Assembly (NCBI GenBank): GCA_009885445.1
Contig: VFKQ01000270.1
Coordinates: 1-36,879 of the forward strand
Source of the DNA: Anaerolineaceae bacterium
GTDB taxonomy: Bacteria; Chloroflexota; Anaerolineae; Anaerolineales; Villigracilaceae
DNA length: 36,879 nt
Reading direction: 5' to 3'
The notes under the pieces are model-generated. The model searched no databases. It was not told the DNA's origin and saw nothing but the letters and a program-made list of their open reading frames with translations. How positions within the stretch are numbered: position 1 is the first letter of the stretch; the number at the start of each line of letters is the position of its first letter. The position numbers and the translations under genes were made by a program. Below, one piece after another: positions 8,893 through 16,237 of the stretch.

Positions 8893-9657
8893 TTATTCTT
8901 TCGGCAAAATGCTCACTTTGCGGCGCGGCTCCTCGCCGACGCTTTCGGTTTTCACCGCTGGATGATTTTCCAATTCCATGTGTACGATGCGGCGCTCAGA
9001 AGCGCTCATCGGTTCGAGCATCACGGCGCGGCCCATCTTCATGGCCTCGTCAGCCATGCGTTGCGCCATCTGACGCAGTTGCTTTTCGCGGCGCGCGCGA
9101 TGGCCCTCAATGTCCACGCTCAATTGCAAAAACTCATTGGCCTGCTTGCCCACCATCAAACTGGCCACATGTTGAAAAGCCTGCAACGTCTCGGCCTGTC
9201 TGCCGATCAACGCGTTCAAGTCGCGTCCGCGCACGTCCACGTGAATGGTGCGATGTCCGTGACGGTCCTGGCCATCGAAATGCGCCGACACCTGCGCCTC
9301 GTAACCCATGTGCTGCATAAGTTTTGAGACGGTGGACTCAGTCAGGTCGAGGACAGGATCGGCCTCGGTGCGAGCAGCAGGCTTGGATGGGCGACCCGCC
9401 GAACGGCTTTGCCCTGAGCCCGTCGAAGGGTCCGCGCCCGAGGCGGGTTTGAGCGACTGATGCATTTCGCCGCCCGGTCCGTTCACGGTGAGTCGCACGC
9501 GCACTTGTCGCCCGCCCAGGCCGAAGAGTCCCTTCGAGCCAGCGTCGAGCACTTCCACAGAAACATCTGCGGCGCTCAGGCCAAGCTGTTCGAGTCCCTG
9601 CGCGAGGGCTTCCTCAACGGTGGGTGCAATGACTTCGAGTGTAGGTCGTTCATACAT
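8893..9657 (-). CDS. jag: Jag/KhpB RNA-binding protein (Jag_N-KH-R3H)
   Basis: The 254-residue product is the SpoIIIJ-associated Jag (KhpB) protein, an RNA binder encoded next to YidC in most bacteria. It has an N-terminal Jag_N domain (about 3-60, with SKGLFGLGGRQVRV), a KH domain with LNALIGRQAETLQAF (about 150-200) and an R3H domain ending ERRIVHMELENHPAVKTES. The linker (about 70-98) is low in complexity and partly encoded by a repetitive element. A TTG at 9669 is in frame, but GGAGG lies 5 nt before the ATG at 9657, so I start there. It lies 24 nt downstream of yidC. Confidence 0.94.
   Translation of the reverse strand: MYERPTLEVIAPTVEEALAQGLEQLGLSAADVSVEVLDAGSKGLFGLGGRQVRVRLTVNGPGGEMHQSLKPASGADPSTGSGQSRSAGRPSKPAARTEADPVLDLTESTVSKLMQHMGYEAQVSAHFDGQDRHGHRTIHVDVRGRDLNALIGRQAETLQAFQHVASLMVGKQANEFLQLSVDIEGHRARREKQLRQMAQRMADEAMKMGRAVMLEPMSASERRIVHMELENHPAVKTESVGEEPRRKVSILPKE
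9408..9432. repeat. REP-like CCCTGAGCCCGTCGAAGGG sequence inside jag
   Basis: The stretch around CCCTGAGCC/CGTCGAAGGG matches the wording of short intergenic REP-like sequences (CTTCGACAGGCTCAGG type). It is translated in frame into the Jag linker (residues around DPSTGSGQS on the minus strand). A related copy occurs at 28073-28092, which suggests a mobile or recurrent element. Confidence 0.55.
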
Positions 9658-9681
9658 GCGGGCCTCCAAAGGAATTACAAA

Positions 9682-10602
9682 TTATTTGCGCGCGGGTTGC
9701 TTGTTGCCGCCGGGGATTAGGTTGCGCCAATTCACTTTGCCCATCATGGCAGATTGCACGATGGCCAGAATATTTCCCATGAGAATGTAGATGGCCACGC
9801 CCGAGGGAAAGCTGAGCGCGAAGAAGCCGAGCATGAGCGGCATGGTCACGCTCATCGAACTGGTCATCGCGGCGGCCTGATCGTTGGGGTCTGGGTTGCT
9901 GGGCTGAGTCAGTTTTGTCTGCACATAAGTGGTCAGCGCCACAATCACCGCCAGCAAAGGAAAGTGGAAGGAGGCGATGGCAACGAACTCGGGGCGGCCC
10001 AAGTCAAACCACAGGAAACTGCTATTGAGCGGAATGATGGTTTCGATGTTCAAGAAATCTGCGGCAGTGCGGCTGAGGTTGAGCATGGCCAGCGGCGTGA
10101 GTGCCAGCGCCGTGCTGACACTTTGATACACAGCAATGAGCACTGGCATTTGAATGAGCAAAGGCAGACAGCCGCCGAGCGGGCTGATGCCGGCTTCGTT
10201 TTGCAGACGCAATTGCTCGGTCTGTTTTTTCTCGGGTTCTTTTTCGTGCTTCTTTTGAATGGCCTTCCATTCTTTGCTGGCTTGCAAATCCTGCAGGGCC
10301 TTCATGCTTTTCATCTGGCGCGCATTGAGCGGCCAGGTGACAATACGAATTAAGATGGTGAAGAGAATGATCGACCAGCCAAATGCGCCGGGCACGTCCG
10401 CCAACAGCGAGTAAATAAACAACAGGATGTTGCCGAAGATGGATACAAAAAAGGCCCACTGCCAGACGATGACAGCGATCAGCACAGCGATGGCCAGAAA
10501 TTTCAGCATGTCGCGTGACATGGAGGCGGATAGTTGCGGGTTCGCTGGCGCTTGTGTGGCCAGTTGCGGGTCGCGTGGTCTTACTGGTTTGGGATTATTC
10601 AT
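9682..10602 (-). CDS. yidC: YidC/Oxa1 membrane protein insertase
   Basis: The 306-residue protein inserts membrane proteins, alone or with SecYEG. It is of the short type without the large periplasmic domain of Proteobacteria. There is a first hydrophobic segment (about 32-75), then the amphipathic GWSIILFTILIRIVTWPL helix with its membrane-groove arginine, a charged cytoplasmic hairpin rich in Lys/Glu (about 105-135), the GGCLPLLIQMPVLIAVY segment and further helices in the last 110 residues. A proline-rich N-terminal tail precedes the first helix. It is followed by jag and preceded by a propeller lipoprotein 9 nt upstream. Confidence 0.95.
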   Translation of the reverse strand: MNNPKPVRPRDPQLATQAPANPQLSASMSRDMLKFLAIAVLIAVIVWQWAFFVSIFGNILLFIYSLLADVPGAFGWSIILFTILIRIVTWPLNARQMKSMKALQDLQASKEWKAIQKKHEKEPEKKQTEQLRLQNEAGISPLGGCLPLLIQMPVLIAVYQSVSTALALTPLAMLNLSRTAADFLNIETIIPLNSSFLWFDLGRPEFVAIASFHFPLLAVIVALTTYVQTKLTQPSNPDPNDQAAAMTSSMSVTMPLMLGFFALSFPSGVAIYILMGNILAIVQSAMMGKVNWRNLIPGGNKQPARK

Positions 10603-10611
10603 TACGATTCC

Positions 10612-11691
10612 TTACTTGGTTACAGCCGGGTATTGCCAAACCTGCTTGCCGTCTACGTCGAGGGCCATGAGCAGGAAATCGCCCTGAAAGGGCGCAACGA
10701 GAATCAGATCGCCAGCCACAACCGGGGTGCTGTAGAGTTTGCCTTTGACGGTTTCAAGAATCTCGGTTTTTCCACTGGCGTCCACAGAAATAACTGTGCC
10801 GCTCTCGGTGACGAGAATCACTTTGCCGTTGAAGAGCACAACCGAAGCAAGGATGGGGCCATCGGGTTTAATGGAAGCAGTAATGGCCGTGCCATCTGCG
10901 GCGTGGACGGTGTAGAAATTTCCGATGGTGTCAGCGAAGTAAAGTGTTTCTCCGTTAAGCGTGGGGCTGCCCCAGATCCATTTTTCGGTCGGCACCGTCC
11001 ATACGACATTGCCATTGGCAGTGTTCAATGCTTCAAAGTTTGCGCCAAACGAGCCGACATACAGCAGGCCATTCGAAACAACAGGCGCGCCGATGTTGGC
11101 GCCGTCCAGTTCAACAACCCAGGCCAGTTTGTGTGTGGCTATGTCTACAGCGTGGACGTGATGGTCGAGCGCGGCGACGTAGACGCGTTCGCCGTCGCTG
11201 ACGGGTTGAGACCAGAGCTTGCCGCCCAAATCAATTTGCCAGACGAGTTTGTCATCGCCAGAGATGGAGAGGTCAAAGACGTAGAGTGTGCCGTCGCTAT
11301 TGGGCGCATATACCATGTCACCCACCACGAGCGGGCTGGCCGCCCAATGATCGCCCGCGTCGCTGAAAGACCAGCTTTCTTTGCCGGTCTGCGCGTCTAC
11401 GAGGAAGAGTCTGTGCTCGGTGCCACTTGAGCCGATCAGAATTTGTCCGTCGGAGGTAAAGACGGGGTTGGCATAAAAAGACCACTTGGCGCTGGGCTTC
11501 TCGGGAAAGCTCCAAAGTTCCTCGCCATCTTTGAGTCGGACGGCAACCATGACAGAGCCATTGGCGAGGTACGCGGTTTCAGAGTCCGCGGCCAGGCCGG
11601 GCCAGGAGGTGGCGGGGGGCGTTCCGCAGGCGCTCAAAGCGAGGGCCAGCACCGTTAGCGAAAAAATAATTGCAAGGCGATTTAATTTCAT
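10612..11691 (-). CDS. PQQ-type beta-propeller lipoprotein
   Basis: The 359-residue product starts with a lipoprotein signal peptide ending in the lipobox LSAC (Cys22). The rest consists of repeated blades with GxxLWSQPVSDGERVYVAALD-like and VVWTVPTEKWIWGSP-like motifs, as in PQQ-like or BamB-like propellers. It is expected outside the membrane. BamB itself belongs to the outer-membrane BAM complex; nothing here shows such a complex, so I do not name it BamB. GGAG precedes the ATG. Its place between yidD and yidC, in the same transcription direction, suggests a role with membrane-protein insertion or folding, which is an inference. Confidence 0.85.
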   Translation of the reverse strand: MKLNRLAIIFSLTVLALALSACGTPPATSWPGLAADSETAYLANGSVMVAVRLKDGEELWSFPEKPSAKWSFYANPVFTSDGQILIGSSGTEHRLFLVDAQTGKESWSFSDAGDHWAASPLVVGDMVYAPNSDGTLYVFDLSISGDDKLVWQIDLGGKLWSQPVSDGERVYVAALDHHVHAVDIATHKLAWVVELDGANIGAPVVSNGLLYVGSFGANFEALNTANGNVVWTVPTEKWIWGSPTLNGETLYFADTIGNFYTVHAADGTAITASIKPDGPILASVVLFNGKVILVTESGTVISVDASGKTEILETVKGKLYSTPVVAGDLILVAPFQGDFLLMALDVDGKQVWQYPAVTK

Positions 11692-11705
11692 GGAAAGTGT
11701 TGCTC

Positions 11706-11999
11706 CTAGAGAACGGGGTCGTACCCGCCGGCAGAAAATGGGTTACAACGCACCACGCGCCAGCCAGCCAACAGTGAGCCTTTGAGGGCGCCGTATTTGT
11801 AAATGGCCTGATAGCCATAGTGTGAACAAGTGGGATAAAAGCGACACGTGTCCACGGCGATGACGCGCGAGAAAGTCATTTGATACAAACGAATTAACGA
11901 GAGCACCAGCAGACGCGGCCAATACAACGGCGAACGCGGCAAATCGCGCAAGCGCGGTTCATCGGCGTAATCGTGCGAGTGGTAGTGATCAGTTTGCAT
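11706..11999 (-). CDS. yidD: Membrane protein insertion efficiency factor YidD
   Basis: The 97-residue product matches the YidD family, which helps YidC-dependent insertion. The signature is clear: an amphipathic N-terminal helix (LVLSLIRLYQMTFSRV), then CRFYPTCSHYGYQAI and the C-terminal RCNPFSAGGYDPV. The N-terminal 25 residues are His/Asp-rich and not conserved in the family as I know it. It overlaps the rnpA 3' end by 11 bp and has no clear ribosome binding site, so translational coupling is likely. Confidence 0.93.
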   Translation of the reverse strand: MQTDHYHSHDYADEPRLRDLPRSPLYWPRLLVLSLIRLYQMTFSRVIAVDTCRFYPTCSHYGYQAIYKYGALKGSLLAGWRVVRCNPFSAGGYDPVL

Positions 12000-12339
12000 C
12001 GGGGGGGTTCAGCAGGTGTGCGCGGCGCAAAAGAATGGCGAGGGCGGCGCGAGTCTCGTCGAGGGACGAACCCGCTAACGGCGCGCGTGCAATCAGCAGG
12101 AGGTCAGTGCCCGGCTGAAGGTCCGTCAAGAGCGGTTGCATGGCGGCGCGTAAGATTCGTTTTGCGCGATTCCGTTGCACGGCGTTACCCACCGTCTTGC
12201 CAGCCGTCACGCCCACGCGCACTTTAGGTTGGTCGCTGGGCTGGGCAACTAAGACAACAAGCGGGTGGGCATAGGACTTTCCAAAACGCCGCACCCGCTT
12301 GAAATCTGTAGAGCGGGTCAGGCGAAAATTACGTTGCAA
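11989..12339 (-). CDS. rnpA: Ribonuclease P protein component
   Basis: The 116-residue basic protein is the RnpA subunit that helps the RNase P RNA remove tRNA 5' leaders. It has the N-terminal LTRSTDFKRVRRFGKSY motif and the signature NAVQRNRAKRILRAA (residues about 62-76). The likely start is a TTG, since no in-frame ATG lies nearby upstream and the family motif begins within about 10 residues. It follows rpmH by 49 bp and overlaps yidD. Confidence 0.94.
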   Translation of the reverse strand: MQRNFRLTRSTDFKRVRRFGKSYAHPLVVLVAQPSDQPKVRVGVTAGKTVGNAVQRNRAKRILRAAMQPLLTDLQPGTDLLLIARAPLAGSSLDETRAALAILLRRAHLLNPPDAN

Positions 12340-12388
12340 TCGCTTTACCCATTCTGTGTCTGCCGGGGAACATCACCCCGCCACACTC

Positions 12389-12559
12389 TTACCAGCGCAT
12401 CTTCTTGACGTGATTGTTGGAGGTGACGGTTAATTTGTGGCGGCCTTTCAAGCGGCGACGCTTGAGCACGATTCGGCCATCGGCAGTGGACATGCGCTGA
12501 CGAAAGCCATGCACACGCACGCGGCGGCGAATCTTGGGTTGATAGGTTCTCTTTGGCAT
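12389..12559 (-). CDS. rpmH: 50S ribosomal protein L34
   Basis: Translating the minus strand from the ATG at 12559 gives a 56-residue, Arg/Lys-rich protein beginning MPKRTYQPKIRRR and ending NHVKKMRW. This is L34, with the typical VRVHGFRQRMSTADGR core, about 10 residues longer than the common 44-47 because of the C-terminal tail. GAGGAA lies just upstream. It is easily missed because a longer frame covers it. It heads the rpmH-rnpA-yidD-lipoprotein-yidC-jag transcript. Confidence 0.95.
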   Translation of the reverse strand: MPKRTYQPKIRRRVRVHGFRQRMSTADGRIVLKRRRLKGRHKLTVTSNNHVKKMRW

Positions 12560-12642
12560 CGTACATTCCTCGTTAGAAAATGCAACTCCCCAAGGGAAGC
12601 TGTTGACAGATAAATATCCGCGTTTTCGCGGACAGGGACGGG

Positions 12643-12672
12643 ATTATACCGTAACGAATCTGAATCGGTCAA
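12643..12672 (-). promoter_or_regulatory. rpmH operon promoter with hairpin leader
   Basis: On the minus strand TTGACC (12672-12667) and a perfect TATAAT (12648-12643) are separated by 18 bp. Transcription would begin near 12636, giving a leader of about 77 nt before rpmH. The leader starts with a 6-bp hairpin TCCGCG/CGCGGA around a 4-nt loop (12617-12632), which could stabilise the mRNA end. A transposed element ends 4 bp upstream of the -35 box. Confidence 0.8.
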
Positions 12673-12684
12673 ACCAATTTAGTG

Positions 12685-12826
12685 CTCATTGGGAATCTCC
12701 GTGATTAAATACTTTTGTACACGGATTATGCGGACGGGCACGGAAAAACACGGATTTTTTATTGCTTTTTCCGTGCGCGAAATCCGTGTCATCCGTGTAC
12801 AGAATAACGACAACTCGCAGAGAACT
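12685..12826 (+). mobile_element. CACGGA-rich MITE-like element, copy 1, with 9-bp target duplication
   Basis: The 142-bp body is a long imperfect palindrome: TGTACACGGATTAT on the left mirrors ATCCGTGTCATCCGTGTACA on the right, with CACGGAAAAACACGG near the centre. Its ends resemble each other as inverted repeats (CATTGGGAATCTCCGTGATT against CTCTGCGAGTTGTCGTTATT). It is flanked by perfect 9-bp direct repeats AATTTAGTG at 12676-12684 and 12827-12835. It encodes no protein. A second copy lies at 19566-19725 in the opposite direction. It sits between the trkA stop codon and the rpmH promoter. Confidence 0.85.
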
Positions 12827-12829
12827 AAT

Positions 12830-13525
12830 TTAGTGTTTGACTTCGTCGCGCTCAGGGTGACCGGCGGAGGAAAGCAGGTCGGAAAGTTGACGGGCGCTTT
12901 CGGGAGTGGTGATGGCCAGCACTTCGTCCCATTCCTGCAACTTGGTGGAGCCGCGCGGAAGAGTCACCTGACCATCGCGGATGATGGCCGCAATAATACA
13001 CTCGTCCGGCAGGCCGAGTTCCTTGAGCGGAGTGCCGATGGCGCGCGCGCCCTTCTCCACTTTTTCCTCCACGATCGAGTAGCGCCCGCGACGGATCTTG
13101 AGCAAGGTCATCATGTCGCCCAGTGACATTTCCTCTTGAATGAGGTGAGCGAACACGTCGGCCTGATTGAGAGCCACATCTACGTGAAAGTTTTCGTTAA
13201 ACAGCCAGGCATTGCGTGGATTATTGATGCGCGCAATGGTGCGCGGTACGCCAAACATCTTGCGCGACATGAAGCACAGACTCAGATTGGTTTCGTCGCT
13301 GTCTGTGCAGGCGGCCAAAGCGTGCGCCTGCTTAATGCCTGCGGCTTCGAGTACTTCTGGGTCGGTGAGGTTGCCCTGATAAATAGACTCGGTGGGCAGT
13401 TCGAGGTGCAGGCGCGCCAGAATGTCTGGGCGGTTCTCCACCAAACGAACCTTGTAATTTTCAGAAAGCAAAAGCGACGCAAGCTGGGCTCCGGTGCGTC
13501 CGCCGCCGGCAATGAGTACAAACAT
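12830..13525 (-). CDS. TrkA-like RCK protein (second of two)
   Basis: The 231-residue protein is a cytoplasmic K+-transport regulator. Its Rossmann N domain (about 1-125) starts with VLIAGGGRTGAQLASLL and has an acidic residue after the second strand (VEN), typical of NAD(H)/nucleotide binding. A TrkA_C/RCK_C-like domain follows (about 140-220, PRGSTKLQEWDEVLAI). GGAGG precedes the ATG. It begins 1 nt after the preceding trkA-like gene. The stop codon TAA lies in the right copy of the 9-bp target duplication of a MITE, so the coding end was retained exactly. RCK_C domains bind c-di-AMP in some Firmicutes; whether this one does is unknown. Confidence 0.9.
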   Translation of the reverse strand: MFVLIAGGGRTGAQLASLLLSENYKVRLVENRPDILARLHLELPTESIYQGNLTDPEVLEAAGIKQAHALAACTDSDETNLSLCFMSRKMFGVPRTIARINNPRNAWLFNENFHVDVALNQADVFAHLIQEEMSLGDMMTLLKIRRGRYSIVEEKVEKGARAIGTPLKELGLPDECIIAAIIRDGQVTLPRGSTKLQEWDEVLAITTPESARQLSDLLSSAGHPERDEVKH

Positions 13526-13526
13526 A

Positions 13527-14189
13527 TCAGGCCTCCATTCCAGAATCGAGACGCGCGCGCAAGGATTTCACACCGTCGAAAGTGGCGCTGACGGTAAGCA
13601 CGTCACTACTTTCAAATTTTGTGTCCAACGCCGGCAGGATGGCGCGGCCCGCGCGGGTGAGGGCCACTGGCAATGCCCCTGCATTGTCTTTGCAAAGATC
13701 ACGCCAGGTGCGCGAAACCCAGGCGTCGGGCACAACCAGCTCATAAATTTCCACTTCACCGTTACCCGCCGAGAAAATAGCGCGCGAGGTGACACTGGTC
13801 AACAATTCTTCGGTGCGTTGCGCGCCCCAGGCGGTGGAGCTGACAATTTGCAAACCAAAGGTCTCAAGCATGCTGCGCAGATTCGGGTCATAGTTTCGGC
13901 AGACCACCATGGGCACTTTATATACCGTGCGCGCGGCGTGCGAGACAACCGCGTTGAGCGTATCAGAGTTTGTCACAGCGGCCAGGCCATCGGCTTCTTT
14001 GATGCCTGCGCGTTCGAGCACTTCTTCGCGCAGGGCCTCGCCAGCCACGGTACGTCCGCGAAATTCGGGATTGATACGATTGAACGAGGCCTCGTTCTGG
14101 TCCACCACCACCACATCATGGCCGCTGGCGAACAGGCGCATGGCCAGCTCAGCGCCCACGCGCCCACAACCTACAACAATAAATTTCAT
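13527..14189 (-). CDS. TrkA-like RCK protein (first of two)
   Basis: The 220-residue protein has an N-terminal TrkA-N Rossmann domain with VVGCGRVGAELA and VVVDQNEASF (about 1-120), and a C-terminal RCK_C-like part (about 135-215). It resembles its neighbour in fold but the two are only distantly similar, so they may form a heteromeric ring, as with double-domain TrkA. AAGGAGA precedes the ATG. It overlaps the KimA-like gene by 4 bp. Its expected role is gating or regulating the K+ importer encoded just upstream. Confidence 0.9.
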   Translation of the reverse strand: MKFIVVGCGRVGAELAMRLFASGHDVVVVDQNEASFNRINPEFRGRTVAGEALREEVLERAGIKEADGLAAVTNSDTLNAVVSHAARTVYKVPMVVCRNYDPNLRSMLETFGLQIVSSTAWGAQRTEELLTSVTSRAIFSAGNGEVEIYELVVPDAWVSRTWRDLCKDNAGALPVALTRAGRAILPALDTKFESSDVLTVSATFDGVKSLRARLDSGMEA

Positions 14190-16156
14190 TCGTTCTCCTT
14201 CTTATCCGATACCTGATAAGGCACATCGGTGATGACAATGCCCGGCGTGGAAAGTAATTCCTTGCGCAACAAGTCCGCAGTGTTCATGTGCAATGCCATT
14301 TCGAGCGCAGAGCCGGCCACAAATTGCGGCACTACAATGGTGATGATCTCGTTTGGCTGACGCAGTGCAAGGATTTCGTCCACGTAGCCAAGCAGGGGTT
14401 CCACAAAAAGACGGTATGGCGAATCCAAAATAAAGAGGCGCACGCCGTCGCCCCAGGTCGCCCATTTTTTCTGCAATCTCTCGGTTTCGTCCTGATCAAT
14501 CGAAACATGCACAGCGGTCACATCATGTGAGAGCATGCGCGCATAGCGCAAAGCTTCGAGCGTGCCCTGATGCACGCCGCTGACGGGCATGATCACACGA
14601 TGACGTGTGATGTGCGGCGCCGGCTCGGTGTAATTGTCCAGCGACAGGCGGCGGGCGATATCGCGATAATGTCCATTGATTATTTTAAAGAGCCACATCA
14701 TCAGCGGCGTGACGATCAACACCAACCAGGCGCCGTCGTGGAATTTTGTGACCGAGAAGACGAGCATGACCACGCCCGTGCATAATGCGCCAAAGGCATT
14801 CATGCCCATCTTCACACGCCAGTTCGGTTCATAATGCAGAGCTGAGCCGTTCTCAATAATTTCTTCACCGGGCTTCATATGTCCCGTGCGCCACCAGCGG
14901 CGCGACATGCCGATCTGCGCCAGCGTAAATGAAAGGAACACGCCGATGGCATACAACGGAATCAGGCGCGTCACACTGGCTTGAAACACGAAGACCAGCG
15001 CTGCGGCCAGGATGGCCAGCGCGAAAATACCATAGGAGTAGACGAGACGACTTCCGCGATAAGTCAGCTGACGCGGCAGGAACCCGTCCTGGGCGGCCAG
15101 CGCCCCGAGACGCGGAAAGCCAGCGAAGGCCGTGTTCGCGGCGAGCACAAGAATCAGCGCGGTGGAGGCAATTAACATCCCATAAAGAACGCCGCGACCA
15201 TCGAAGATAGTCCGCGCCAATTGCGAGATGACAGTCTCCTGTTCGGAGGGAACGGCCTCAATTTGGGTGGTAATAAATGAAATGGCGGTAAACAGTGAGG
15301 CGAGGATGAAGCCCATCCAAATCAGGGTGATGCCGGCATTCTTACTGCGCGGCTCTTTGAAGGCAGTGATTCCATTCGAGATGGCCTCGATGCCCGTCAA
15401 TGCCGCAGTGCCGCTGGAGAAGGCGTGCAAAATTAAGAAAGGCGTTACCACCGCCAGCGTTTGCGTAATTTCCATTTCGGGAGGATCCACCACCGTGCCC
15501 AGCGACCCGCTCAGGTAGCGGAAGAGGCCGAAGCCCAACGTGGCAAACATCATCAAGATGAAAAAATAATTGGGGATGGCAAACGCCAGTCCTGATTCGC
15601 GTACGCCGCGCAAGTTAATCAGCATCACCAGGAAAATGAGGGCAACGGCCATGTACACGCGCACATCGTAGAGAGCAGGAATAGCAGAAACGATTTGCGC
15701 CACGCCCGATGAAATTGAAACTGCAACTGTGAGAATATAGTCGGTCAGCAATGCGGCCGCAGCCATCAACGAGGCGGTCTCGCCGAGATTGTCCTTGGCA
15801 ACAACATACGCGCCGCCGCCATTGGGATACGAATGGATGATCTGCTCGTATGAAATAGTAACAATAGTCAGCAAGACCACGATGGCAAGTGCAATCGGGA
15901 AAACGTAGCCGAACGCGCCCGTCCCTGCAATGGCCAAGATAACGAGAATCTCCTGGGTGGCGTAGGCATTGGACGAAAGAGCGTCGGAGGCAAAGATCGC
16001 CAACCCAATGGCCTTGCCGACTGTTTCATGTCCCGCGTCGGCGGTGGGCAGGGGCCGCCCGATCAGCCAATGAGTCAACGAGCGCCGCGGCCGATGTTTG
16101 GTGGTGCGGCGCATCATATGGTTTTGTTCGCTGGGTTCTGGTGTTGCTGTGCTCAT
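14186..16156 (-). CDS. KimA-like (KUP/APC superfamily) potassium importer
   Basis: The 656-residue permease has about 12 transmembrane helices (about 45-495) and a C-terminal cytoplasmic domain. The first helices read ASDALSSNAYATQEILV, the second SYEQIIHSYPNGGGAYVVAKDNLGE, and a later one AFSSGTAALTGIEAISNGI, a pattern I recognise from Bacillus KimA (YdaO), a proton-coupled K+ importer inhibited by c-di-AMP. The C-terminal 150 residues (VIMPVSGVHQGTLEAL onward) resemble the KimA USP-like domain. Databases often label such proteins amino acid permeases. It is followed by two TrkA-like genes, which fits potassium. Direct evidence of substrate is lacking. Confidence 0.85.
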   Translation of the reverse strand: MSTATPEPSEQNHMMRRTTKHRPRRSLTHWLIGRPLPTADAGHETVGKAIGLAIFASDALSSNAYATQEILVILAIAGTGAFGYVFPIALAIVVLLTIVTISYEQIIHSYPNGGGAYVVAKDNLGETASLMAAAALLTDYILTVAVSISSGVAQIVSAIPALYDVRVYMAVALIFLVMLINLRGVRESGLAFAIPNYFFILMMFATLGFGLFRYLSGSLGTVVDPPEMEITQTLAVVTPFLILHAFSSGTAALTGIEAISNGITAFKEPRSKNAGITLIWMGFILASLFTAISFITTQIEAVPSEQETVISQLARTIFDGRGVLYGMLIASTALILVLAANTAFAGFPRLGALAAQDGFLPRQLTYRGSRLVYSYGIFALAILAAALVFVFQASVTRLIPLYAIGVFLSFTLAQIGMSRRWWRTGHMKPGEEIIENGSALHYEPNWRVKMGMNAFGALCTGVVMLVFSVTKFHDGAWLVLIVTPLMMWLFKIINGHYRDIARRLSLDNYTEPAPHITRHRVIMPVSGVHQGTLEALRYARMLSHDVTAVHVSIDQDETERLQKKWATWGDGVRLFILDSPYRLFVEPLLGYVDEILALRQPNEIITIVVPQFVAGSALEMALHMNTADLLRKELLSTPGIVITDVPYQVSDKKENE

Positions 16157-16216
16157 GTGTGCTCAATTCTTCAACAGGCAAAATTTAAGCCCTCCGCAGT
16201 GCGGGGGCGAGGCGGG

Positions 16217-16222
16217 ATTATA
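16217..16222 (-). promoter_or_regulatory. Possible -10 box before the K+ importer operon
   Basis: A perfect TATAAT lies 61 bp before the importer ATG on the minus strand, within the 81-bp gap after the sensor kinase stop. No good -35 is seen at 16-18 bp. The leader would be about 54 nt, too short for a ydaO-type c-di-AMP riboswitch. The operon may also be read through from the kinase gene. Confidence 0.4.
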
Positions 16223-16237
16223 GTACAAATTAAAAAC

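Noticed and set aside
9669..9669. TTG start of jag four codons upstream
   Set aside because: The GGAGG would lie inside the coding region; the ATG at 9657 has it at the right distance.
10534..11430. 298-codon frame opposite the propeller lipoprotein
   Set aside because: Antisense shadow with no start signal; the lipoprotein on the other strand has a clear signal peptide and blades.
12345..12566. 73-codon frame covering rpmH
   Set aside because: Wrong frame; translating from 12559 gives ribosomal protein L34.
12560..12830. Replication origin (oriC) next to rpmH
   Set aside because: The gene order suggests it, but I find no DnaA boxes (TTATCCACA-like) and no dnaA or dnaN; the space is filled by a MITE and the rpmH promoter.
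16157..16237. c-di-AMP (ydaO-type) riboswitch before the K+ importer
   Set aside because: The leader is at most about 54 nt and lacks the needed length and structure.
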